DNA of 33,919 nucleotides from JAVBLG01 sp031553655 (GTDB lineage Bacteria > Desulfobacterota > Desulfovibrionia > Desulfovibrionales > Desulfovibrionaceae): contig JAVBLG010000055.1 in NCBI GenBank assembly GCA_031553655.1, positions 1 to 33,919 of the forward strand. Reading direction: 5' to 3'. The position numbers and the translations under genes are program-made. This document shows positions 9,082 through 15,507 of the stretch, piece by piece (position 1 is the first letter of the stretch; each line of letters begins with the position of its first letter). The notes below the pieces were generated by a model. That model worked only from the letters and a program-made list of their open reading frames with translations. It did no database searches and had not been told where the DNA came from.

Positions 9082-9324
9082 TTAACCGGAGGAAGTGACC
9101 TTACGCACCAAAATGTTCTCGCCCGGCCATATTTGCCGATCGGGCGTGAGCAACTCTCCTTCGCGGGCCACAAGTGCCGTTTCCTCCGCCAGATTAAGCG
9201 CGGCCAGCAACTGCCTGGCGGTTTTGGGGCGCGGCAAAAGAAGCCTTTTATCTTCCGGCTGCAATAAAACGGAAACAATCGGACCGCGTTCACTTGGCCC
9301 GTTTTCAACATGCTCGTTTATCAT
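9082..9324 (-). CDS. ThiS/MoaD-like ubiquitin-fold protein
   Basis: About 80 residues from ATG 9324; an upstream start at 9360 would add 12 residues. The pattern RPKTARQLLAALNL ... REGELLTPDRQIWPGENILVRKVTSSG fits the beta-grasp fold of ThiS/MoaD sulfur carriers (small-protein core, the turn before the last strand, and a C-terminal tail). True carriers end in Gly-Gly, which is adenylated and thiocarboxylated; this one ends Ser-Ser-Gly, so carrier activity is uncertain. It is 64 bases upstream of mtnA on the same strand and may head the operon. Confidence 0.6.
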   Translation of the reverse strand: MINEHVENGPSERGPIVSVLLQPEDKRLLLPRPKTARQLLAALNLAEETALVAREGELLTPDRQIWPGENILVRKVTSSG

Positions 9325-9687
9325 GAAACATAACGTAACGGTTTTGGCGTGATATCGCAATGCCTGTTTTCAAACATGTTCCCATTCCCGAATGCTATCA
9401 CGTGTAAAAAGCTAAAAATAGCGCTAACAATTATTATCAGCCTAACTATTTAAAATTCTTCATCAGATTTTTTTTGTAATTACAGTGCGTTATAAATTGA
9501 AAAGCTTCTCAAAACAAGATAAAATGTAATAATTAGGATGTGTTAGCGAAATATTTACAATAATATATGCAGTACGTACTTAAGATTTACTAAAAATAAT
9601 ATATAGCTATTTATCTATAATTATTAAAAATAATATAGAATTATAACAAATTTGCTTTTTAATATCCATAGTTATATGATAGAAGTT
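9325..9687. other. AT-rich intergenic region upstream of mqsR
   Basis: Divergent intergenic stretch of about 360 bases, markedly richer in A and T than its neighbours, especially 9460-9655. It must hold the promoters of the minus-strand operon and of the toxin-antitoxin pair. I saw no clear operator dyad and no RNA gene. Confidence 0.5.
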
Positions 9688-9984
9688 ATGGAAAAGCATA
9701 CCCAACATTACAAGCTGCCAACAGTAAAGGCCTTTATCAAGGCCAGGGCCGTGCGTTCCACTTTTTCCGCCCTCAGCGGGGCCGCTGCCCTGGGATTGGA
9801 CTTTGCCGGAGTAATAGAAGTTACAGAAGTGTTAACTACGCGAGATTTTTACAAAAGTATGACCACATACAGCGACAGTCGCACATGGCAGGATGTATAC
9901 CGGCCGCACACTGACGCCGGGGACGTGTATATGAAGCTCACGGCCGTGGACGAACTCCTGATTGTATCATTCAAGGAGCTGTAA
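9688..9984 (+). CDS. mqsR: MqsR-type toxin (mRNA interferase)
   Basis: 98 residues from ATG 9688, the length of E. coli MqsR, which is why I prefer this start over those at 9652 or 9676. The C-terminal half matches the MqsR consensus closely: LGLDFAGV, DFYKSMTTYSDSRTWQDVYRP, then DVYMKL and LLIVSFKEL. MqsR has a RelE-like fold and cleaves mRNA at GCU or nearby sites; MqsA neutralises it. The toxin comes first and the antitoxin second, the usual mqsRA order. The AT-rich surroundings suggest acquisition as an island. Confidence 0.93.
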   Translation: MEKHTQHYKLPTVKAFIKARAVRSTFSALSGAAALGLDFAGVIEVTEVLTTRDFYKSMTTYSDSRTWQDVYRPHTDAGDVYMKLTAVDELLIVSFKEL

Positions 9985-9990
9985 TAGCAG

Positions 9991-10200
9991 ATGAAGTGTC
10001 CAAATTGTGGTGAAGAACTGATGCCCGGCACACGCGATGCAGCGCATTGCTATAAAGGAAAATCAGTAATAATTAAAATGGTATGTGGGCTATTTTGTCC
10101 AAGTTGTGGCGAGGCTGTTCTGGAAGAAGATGAGGCGGCGCGCATCAGCCGCGAAATGCTGGAGTTCAACAAGCAGGTTGATGCTAATGATAATAGATAG
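9991..10200 (+). CDS. mqsA: MqsA-like antitoxin, zinc-binding domain only
   Basis: 69 residues, starting six bases after mqsR. It has the MqsA N-terminal zinc-binding domain: CPNCGEELMPG at residues 3-13 and LFCPSCGEAVLEEDEA in the middle. Full MqsA is about 131 residues, with a C-terminal helix-turn-helix domain that binds the operon operator. That domain is absent here: the frame stops at 10200 after VDANDNR. Short YgiT-type zinc-finger antitoxins exist, so the protein may still bind the toxin while losing autorepression. The following 200 bases do not restore the missing domain. Confidence 0.85.
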   Translation: MKCPNCGEELMPGTRDAAHCYKGKSVIIKMVCGLFCPSCGEAVLEEDEAARISREMLEFNKQVDANDNR

Positions 10201-10203
10201 TTA

Positions 10204-10357
10204 TATTCTCAAAAAGTAACTCCCAAGCCGCTGGTAGAAGCGGTGGAACAGGATTATCCGCCTCAAGGAATGTGACAAAGTTAAGGAATGGGCTGGTATT
10301 CCACAAAGCAATCCAGCGACGTATCGCGTAATTTAATAGTTCAGGCTCAACAGGCAT
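10204..10357 (-). pseudogene. Possible decayed XRE/ImmA-type gene fragment
   Basis: Between mqsA and higA, the minus strand reads MPVEPELLNYAIRR, resembling the start of XRE-ImmA type regulators (xPELLRWAxERAG). Continuing in the next frame gives AGLL and later FYQRLGSYFL, loosely like the AxATHxPxGYLFL segment of that family. It would be a frameshifted, truncated remnant. The match is short and judged by eye. Confidence 0.25.
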
Positions 10358-10422
10358 TAATAATATACTATTCTGGGGTGTTACCATATTGACTATAGTA
10401 ATTGACCCTTCAGGAGATTCAC

Positions 10423-10776
10423 ATGAAAAAAGCGTTTCACCCCGGTAAGGTATTGCGGGAACGGATCGAAAATATGGACATGAGCGCTGCGGAAATAGCC
10501 AGATGCATTCATGTTCCGGCCAACAGAATCAGCCAGATCATGGCGGAGAAACGAAATGTTTCGGCCGACACGGCCTTGCGCCTTGGAAAATTTTTTGGAA
10601 CCGGACCCGAATTCTGGCTCAATCTGCAATCGGCTCACGAATTGGATCTGGCTTTGCAAGATTGTGGTATTGAGTTGCAATCTATTGTGCCGCTTGAGGA
10701 AATGTCGCAAGCTTGGACCGAAACCGATGAAAACTCTTCTCCGGCCAGGTCCAATTGGGGGCATGTGCCGGGTTAA
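10423..10776 (+). CDS. higA: HigA/VapI-type antitoxin (XRE helix-turn-helix)
   Basis: 117 residues from ATG 10423, preceded by CAGGAG at a good distance. The N-terminus FHPGKVLRERIENMDMSAAEIARCIHVPANRISQIMAEKRNVSADTALRLGKFFG is typical of HigA antitoxins: a helix-turn-helix over residues 17-55, followed by the EFWLNLQSAHELDLA segment. HigA binds HigB and represses its own operon. A higB gene would normally sit just upstream, but none is present; the nearest upstream sequence is a decayed fragment. It may be an orphan antitoxin or a solitary regulator. A terminator follows. Confidence 0.88.
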   Translation: MKKAFHPGKVLRERIENMDMSAAEIARCIHVPANRISQIMAEKRNVSADTALRLGKFFGTGPEFWLNLQSAHELDLALQDCGIELQSIVPLEEMSQAWTETDENSSPARSNWGHVPG

Positions 10777-10815
10777 ATTCGGAACTTAAAGAAGGTTAAG
10801 TAATTCTTCTCATAA

Positions 10816-10843
10816 AAAGAGCGCCTCTTGCGAGGCGCTCTTT
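10816..10843. terminator. Bidirectional terminator between higA and sat
   Basis: A 12-bp perfect stem, AAAGAGCGCCTC / GAGGCGCTCTTT, with loop TTGC. The A-rich left flank and T-rich right flank let it serve both converging genes. Confidence 0.9.
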
Positions 10844-10869
10844 CAATTTAGGCGGTCAAAAACCAGGAT

Positions 10870-12144
10870 TTAGCGTTTGGCGGTACCGTCAGCAAAGCTC
10901 TGGGTTTTGATGGCGACTTTTTCCGTAAGAGTGGAATAGTATTCGCGCAGAATTTCGAGAACTTCTTCGCGGCCGAAGTGATCCGGCACAACGTCGCCTT
11001 CGGAGAGCATCTTGCGCAGCTTGGTGCCGGACAGGATGACGCGGTCGTCCTTGGTGTGCGGGCAGGTACGCATGGAGGCCATGCCGTCGCACTTTTTGCA
11101 GTAGAAGGTCCAGTCGATCTTCAGGGGCTCGCAGAGCAGGCGTTTGGCGTCGTCAGCGGGCTTGGGCATCTTTTCAAAGATTTCCTGAGCTTCGAACAGG
11201 GTGTAGAAGTCGCCCACGCCGGCATGGTCGCGGCCGACGATGAGGCGGTTGAGGCCGTAGTTCTGGCGGAAGGTGGCGTGAAGCAGAGCTTCGCGCGGTC
11301 CGGCATAACGCATGTCAAGCGGATAACCGGCCTGAATCACGTTTTCCTTCATGAAATACTTTTCGACCAGGGTGTCGATGCATTTCACGCGTACTTCGGC
11401 CGGGATGTCGCCGGGTTTCAGAGCGCCGACCAACGAGTGGATGACCACGCCGTCGCACACTTCAATGGCGATTTTGGCCAGATATTCATGCGAGCGGTGC
11501 ATGGGGTTACGCAGCTGCAGAGCGGCAACGTTGCCCCAGCCGCGTTCGTCCATCTTGGCGCGCAGCTGAGCCGGGGTCATATAAACGCCGGGGAACTTGG
11601 TGGGGAATTCGCCCTGCGAGAGCACCTTCACCGAGCCGGCCATATTAAATTCTTTCTGGGCCATGACCATTTTCACGCCGGGATGGTCTTCAAGAGCCAC
11701 TTCCCAGAACTTCTGGGAGTCGGGGCCGTCGCCCTTAAACACTTTTTCACATTCCCATTTCTTGTCGGCTTCGCTCATTTCATAGAGCTCTTCGACCTTC
11801 ATGGTGGCCATGGTTTCGCCATTGCGCACCAGGGCAACTTCGTCGCCAACCTTGATGGCGGCAGCGTCGGCCTTGGAAACGTCGAGGGTCACGGGCACGG
11901 GCCAGAAGGTGCCGTCGGCCGTCGTCATGTTTTCGCAAACGCTCTTCCAGTCGGCCTTGTTCATAAAGCCATTCAGCGGAGAGAAGCCGCCAATGCCCAT
12001 CATAATAAGATCGCCCTTGGAACGGGAAGAAATTTCAACCTGTTTAAGGCCGGCGGCTTTTTTCTTTTCCGCTTCAAGAGCAGCGCCTTCGAGCAGACAA
12101 CATACGAGACCTTTGCCGCCATGCGGGGGGACCAATTTGGACAT
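10870..12144 (-). CDS. sat: Sulfate adenylyltransferase (dissimilatory ATP sulfurylase)
   Basis: 424 residues from ATG 12144, chosen because CCAGGAG lies just upstream; the longer frame to 12240 has no ribosome site. It activates sulfate with ATP to adenosine phosphosulfate, the first step of dissimilatory sulfate reduction, in the cytoplasm. Visible motifs are GGFSPLNGFMN near residue 53, QLRNPMHRSHEYL near 205 (the PP-loop-like nucleotide-binding QxRNxxHxxH), GRDHAGVGDFY near 300, and ILSGTKLRKMLSEG near 370. A CDGMASMRTCPH cysteine cluster near 345 fits the zinc site of prokaryotic dissimilatory Sat. The gene is monocistronic between a terminator and its own promoter. Confidence 0.96.
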   Translation of the reverse strand: MSKLVPPHGGKGLVCCLLEGAALEAEKKKAAGLKQVEISSRSKGDLIMMGIGGFSPLNGFMNKADWKSVCENMTTADGTFWPVPVTLDVSKADAAAIKVGDEVALVRNGETMATMKVEELYEMSEADKKWECEKVFKGDGPDSQKFWEVALEDHPGVKMVMAQKEFNMAGSVKVLSQGEFPTKFPGVYMTPAQLRAKMDERGWGNVAALQLRNPMHRSHEYLAKIAIEVCDGVVIHSLVGALKPGDIPAEVRVKCIDTLVEKYFMKENVIQAGYPLDMRYAGPREALLHATFRQNYGLNRLIVGRDHAGVGDFYTLFEAQEIFEKMPKPADDAKRLLCEPLKIDWTFYCKKCDGMASMRTCPHTKDDRVILSGTKLRKMLSEGDVVPDHFGREEVLEILREYYSTLTEKVAIKTQSFADGTAKR

Positions 12145-12309
12145 TTTTTTATTCTCCTGGTTATGTTTGCCGGACAAAATTTTACATCGGGGAGCGCCTG
12201 CCCCCTGCCCATTTTGCCACGCGACTCTGATGTGGCGCACTTACGCCCACAGCGCCGGGCGGGCGCTAATAAATTAAGAAAAGCTCCTGTCGAAAGCTTT
12301 CCCATCCGC

Positions 12310-12338
12310 ATCATGTGAATAAAAAAACATTTAGTCAA
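12310..12338 (-). promoter_or_regulatory. Candidate sigma-70 promoter of sat
   Basis: On the minus strand TTGACT (12338-12333) and CATGAT (12315-12310) are separated by 17 bases, a good -35/-10 arrangement about 170 bases before the sat start. The long untranslated leader contains GC-rich self-complementary segments whose role is unclear. Confidence 0.45.
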
Positions 12339-12344
12339 GTACCA

Positions 12345-12362
12345 TTGTGACAAAAATAGCAA
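12345..12362 (-). promoter_or_regulatory. Candidate CRP/FNR-type (HcpR-like) site upstream of sat
   Basis: TTGTGA-N6-TAGCAA matches the TTGTGA-N6-TCACAA dyad of CRP/FNR-family regulators in ten of twelve positions. HcpR uses such a site in Desulfovibrio, and sat has been proposed as a target. It lies directly upstream of the candidate -35, where an activator of this family would bind. Confidence 0.35.
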
Positions 12363-12480
12363 GATAGTGCATAAAAACAATAAAAATTTAATTTTTCCGG
12401 ATTGCTATTCTTATATTGAAACCAAAATCCCTCTTTTTTTGCCATCTGCCTCCAATGTCCAGCTCAATACGCATAGAGAT

Positions 12481-12514
12481 AAAAAAACCGCCCCTGCCTT
12501 TACGACAAGAGCGG
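12481..12514 (-). terminator. Rho-independent terminator of the SLC13 carrier
   Basis: Read on the minus strand, CCGCTCTTG and CAGGGGCGG pair over nine bases (two G-U pairs) and are followed by seven T. A second small hairpin (GGAGTCA / TGACTCC, 12533-12555) precedes it. Confidence 0.8.
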
Positions 12515-12575
12515 AATCTTTTTCGTTCGGGGGAGTCAGAATTTTTTTGACTCCTTTTCCGACACTGTTGACGGT

Positions 12576-14006
12576 TTAGAAGAACCTGGGAACCCAGGTC
12601 ATGCCGAACACGGCATAAACAGTGAAGAACAGTAAGCCGAACACGGTGCCGAGCACCCAGAACTGGCTGGGCTTGATGTACCCGCAGTTGTAATAAACCG
12701 GGCTGGGGCCGGTGCCGTAGGGAGTGATGATGCCCATAAGGCCGAGGCTGCCGGCCATGAGCATACCGGCGTACATGACATTCAGCCCCGGCACGGCCAT
12801 GGCCGCGGTAAGCAGAATGGGCAGCATGGCGGTGGTATGCGCGGTGAGGCTGGCAAAAAAGTAGTGTGAGAAGTAGAAGATGAACAGCAGGCCGAAGCAG
12901 ATGAAGGCCACGCTGTGGCCGGCAAGATAGGTAGAGCACACACCGGCCAGCCACTTGAGGAAGCCCACGCGGGCCAGGCCGCCGGCCATGGCCACCAGGG
13001 TGGCGAACCAGGTAAGGGTGTTCCAGGCCGACTTATTGGCGGTTATATCGTCCCACTTTACTATGTCCACAATAAGCATTACGCAGATGCCGGCCAAAGC
13101 CACCATGGTGGCATTAATCAGCTTGCCGCCGAAAATCCAGCCGATGAGCGCGCCAAGGGCGACCAGCAGCATGAGGATTTCCTTGCGGGTGACAGGGCCG
13201 AGCTTGTGCAGCTCACCGGCGGCCCAAGCCGGAGTGTCGGGAAATTCCTTTTGCTTCGGCGGAATCACGAAATAACACACCACAGGAACAAGCAGAAACA
13301 GGATTATGCCCATGGGCAGCATGGCCTTGAACCAGGTCATCCATTCAATGGTGCCACCGGCGGTTTTGCCCACTATGGACATAGCCAGCAGGTTCGGGGC
13401 AAGACCGGTAAAGAACATGGAGCTGGTCACGCAGGTGGTGGCCAAACAGGTGTACATGAGGTACGAGCCGATTTTTTCCGGCTCATTGTCGGGGGTGGAA
13501 CCGTAAATCGGCGGAATATTTTTCACTACCGGATAAACGGAACCGGCGCTGCGCGCGGTGTTGGAGGGAATGAACGGAGCCAGGGCCATGTCGGCCAGAG
13601 CACAGGCATAGCCAAGGCCCAGGGCGCGTTTGCCGAGAGCTTTGATCAGCATAAGGGCAATGCGCTTGCCCAGGCCGGTTTTTTCATAACCCATGGCGAA
13701 CATGAATGCCGCGAAGATCAACCACACCGTGCTGTCCACAAAGCCGGAAAGTGCCCAGGCCAGGGACGAGTTGGGGGTGGCCGGTTTGCCGTCAGGCATG
13801 GGCACCAGCTGCAAGGTCGCCGCAAGAACAACACCGATCAGGCCAATGGCCGAACCGGGCAGCGGTTCCAGAATCAAAGCCACAATAACGCCCATAAAAA
13901 TGGCCACATAATGCATAGCATTGACGGTAAGCCCCTCTGGAACAGGCAGGAACCAGAAAATTGCCGTCACAAGTATGGGGATAATAGCTTTGGTCATCTT
14001 ATTCAT
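12576..14006 (-). CDS. SLC13/DASS family sodium:anion symporter
   Basis: 476 residues from ATG 14006, with CAGGAG nine bases upstream. The protein is highly hydrophobic with about twelve predicted membrane segments. Family signatures are SNTARSAG near residue 150, in the first half, and LTAHTTAMLPI plus ITPYGTGPSP in the second half; the paired Ser-Asn-Thr / Thr-Ala-His-Thr motifs bind sodium and substrate carboxylate or sulfate. Members carry di- or tricarboxylates or sulfate. Placement beside sat suggests a sulfate importer, but a dicarboxylate role (tartrate/succinate type) cannot be excluded from sequence. Confidence 0.88.
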   Translation of the reverse strand: MNKMTKAIIPILVTAIFWFLPVPEGLTVNAMHYVAIFMGVIVALILEPLPGSAIGLIGVVLAATLQLVPMPDGKPATPNSSLAWALSGFVDSTVWLIFAAFMFAMGYEKTGLGKRIALMLIKALGKRALGLGYACALADMALAPFIPSNTARSAGSVYPVVKNIPPIYGSTPDNEPEKIGSYLMYTCLATTCVTSSMFFTGLAPNLLAMSIVGKTAGGTIEWMTWFKAMLPMGIILFLLVPVVCYFVIPPKQKEFPDTPAWAAGELHKLGPVTRKEILMLLVALGALIGWIFGGKLINATMVALAGICVMLIVDIVKWDDITANKSAWNTLTWFATLVAMAGGLARVGFLKWLAGVCSTYLAGHSVAFICFGLLFIFYFSHYFFASLTAHTTAMLPILLTAAMAVPGLNVMYAGMLMAGSLGLMGIITPYGTGPSPVYYNCGYIKPSQFWVLGTVFGLLFFTVYAVFGMTWVPRFF

Positions 14007-14398
14007 AGCGCTCAACTCCTGAATTTTTTATTGCCATTGGCTTTTTATTGTGAAACGCATAAAACATTCCTTTTCCCACCAAATAGCTATAAATAAAAAA
14101 AGTCACAATGTCCACAAACTATCTCTATCATCTTAACTACCTGAACTATTTTAAAATGATTTTATATGAGTTGATCAGAGAGAGCAATCGGATAAATGCC
14201 TCTGGCGGCAGGGGCAGGGGAAAAAACGGCACCTGAAATATCTCGTAACAAATTCATTCTATTGCCCTGCCGGGCCAGGCAGAGCAATCAAAGGAAAATT
14301 ATTTGGAGTGTATTGATTTTAATACATTTAGCGTTCTTATTCGCACACAATATCAACTCCTGTTTTTAATATTCATCTAATATAACTGAGTTAAATAG
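14007..14398. other. Divergent intergenic region before the GRE cluster
   Basis: About 390 bases, AT-rich, containing the promoter of the SLC13 gene and any enhancer sites for the sigma-54 promoter at 14399. A hairpin (ATTGCCCTGCC / GGCAGAGCAAT, 14261-14288) is present with one mismatch. No gene is visible. Confidence 0.5.
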
Positions 14399-14414
14399 TG
14401 GCACGCAATTTGCT
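14399..14414 (+). promoter_or_regulatory. Sigma-54 promoter of the ferredoxin-nitroreductase gene
   Basis: TGGCAC-GCAAT-TTGCT is a perfect match to the -24/-12 consensus TGGCAC-N5-TTGCW. It lies 54 bases before the ATG at 14468. Confidence 0.88.
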
Positions 14415-14467
14415 GACGACATGAAAAACAAGACCTTGATAAACCTGAAAGCGCCTGAGGAGGCATC

Positions 14468-15241
14468 ATGGCCTTTTGCGTTGACGAATCTTTATGTTCA
14501 CACTGCGGCAGTTGCGTTGCCGACTGTGTTTGCGGGATCGTGTCCATGTCAGATAAAGGAATCCCCTTCATTAACGACTCACTGAAGAGCATTTGCGTTC
14601 ACTGTGGTCACTGTGCCGCTGTTTGCCCTGAGGGCGCGATTACCCTTGACGGTAATTCACCCTCTTCTCTTGCTCCAGCACACGGCGAAGCAGAGGAGAA
14701 CTGTCTTGCATCGTTGCTAAAAGGGCGGCGCGCCATACGCAATTTTATGCCTGAAGCGATAGATAGGCAACGGCTTGAAAAGGCATTGGGTTTTGCTAAT
14801 TATGCCCCGACAGCTCACAACTCGCGTGAAGTAGCCTATATTGTGATCAACGGCAGGGAAAAGGTGGAGACCTTGCTCCGAGAAGGACTGTCACTGCTGG
14901 AAGAACAGGGCATGTATCCAAAGCTGACGGCGCAGTTCCGGAACGGTCGCGACCTCTTGTTCAGAGGCGCCCACGGCCTGATTCTCATCCATGCCCCGGA
15001 ACGCGTTCTATCCGAAACGGACTGCGCCACAGCGGCCGCCTACCTGGAGCTGGCCCTGCATGGCCTGGGGCTGGGGTCGTGCTGGGCGGGAATGCTTATA
15101 GAGGCCTGCACTACTAAAACCCTGCCCAGCCTGGGTCTTCCCGCAGGTAATCGCCTGTACGCCGCTTTGATGGTGGGAAAACCATCTCTTCAATACTCGC
15201 GAATTCCGGCGCGTAGTGCTCCCTTGGTACAGTGGGCATAG
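14468..15241 (+). CDS. Ferredoxin-nitroreductase fusion protein
   Basis: 257 residues, ATG preceded by GAGGAGG. Residues 1-60 form a two-cluster ferredoxin: Cys10-x2-Cys13-x2-Cys16-x3-Cys20 and Cys43-x2-Cys46-x2-Cys49-x3-Cys53, each able to hold a [4Fe-4S] centre. From residue 80 on it is an FMN-dependent nitroreductase-fold domain (LKGRRAIRNFMPEAIDRQRLEKAL, then ANYAPTAHNSR, and GLGSCWAGML near the end). Such proteins pass electrons from ferredoxin to flavin; substrates are seldom known. It has its own sigma-54 promoter and terminator immediately upstream of the GRE gene, so it probably acts in the same pathway, perhaps reducing a substrate or product. Confidence 0.88.
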   Translation: MAFCVDESLCSHCGSCVADCVCGIVSMSDKGIPFINDSLKSICVHCGHCAAVCPEGAITLDGNSPSSLAPAHGEAEENCLASLLKGRRAIRNFMPEAIDRQRLEKALGFANYAPTAHNSREVAYIVINGREKVETLLREGLSLLEEQGMYPKLTAQFRNGRDLLFRGAHGLILIHAPERVLSETDCATAAAYLELALHGLGLGSCWAGMLIEACTTKTLPSLGLPAGNRLYAALMVGKPSLQYSRIPARSAPLVQWA

Positions 15242-15251
15242 TGCCTATTAA

Positions 15252-15281
15252 TAAACGCACTCGATAAGGGTGCGTTTTTTG
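15252..15281 (+). terminator. Terminator after the ferredoxin-nitroreductase gene
   Basis: AACGCAC pairs with GTGCGTT around an eight-to-nine-base loop, followed by TTTTTGTTTTG. It separates this gene's transcript from that of the GRE. Confidence 0.8.
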
Positions 15282-15426
15282 TTTTGTGATCAGGTGTAGC
15301 TCCTCTCTGTTGGAAGTGATGATTTTGTTCTTAAACGTGCACGCTTGCTTTAAAACCAATACACAAACAGACGCCGTTCCAATTAATCATGTAAGTATAT
15401 TTTGTAATTTCAAGTTATTATCTAGT

Positions 15427-15452
15427 TTGTGCAAAGTGGCACAATGTTTGCT
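15427..15452 (+). promoter_or_regulatory. Sigma-54 promoter of the GRE operon with overlapping dyad
   Basis: TGGCAC-AATGT-TTGCT at 15437-15452 is a full -24/-12 match, 55 bases before the ATG. An exact dyad TTGTGC-AAAGTG-GCACAA (15427-15444) overlaps the -24 element; a near-identical arrangement occurs at 21334, before the MFS gene. Confidence 0.88.
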
Positions 15453-15507
15453 CATAGCGATGACAATCATCTCCGGAACGGGGAGCCATTAAAAAAGGAG
15501 TACAAGC

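Larger units (their letters stand above)
12145..12575. other. Intergenic region between sat and the SLC13 carrier
   Basis: About 430 bases without a gene. It holds the sat leader and promoter region (12145-12365), an AT-rich stretch (12340-12440) and the terminator of the carrier gene (12481-12514). The frame covering 12388-12954 is a shadow of the carrier. Confidence 0.7.

Noticed and set aside
10978..12318. 446-codon plus-strand frame opposite sat.
   Set aside because: Antisense shadow of a strongly conserved gene, with no ribosome site and no family pattern.
12388..12954. Long open frame overlapping the end of the SLC13 gene.
   Set aside because: It is a shifted shadow of the carrier with arginine/histidine-rich composition and no start signal, and it runs through the terminator.
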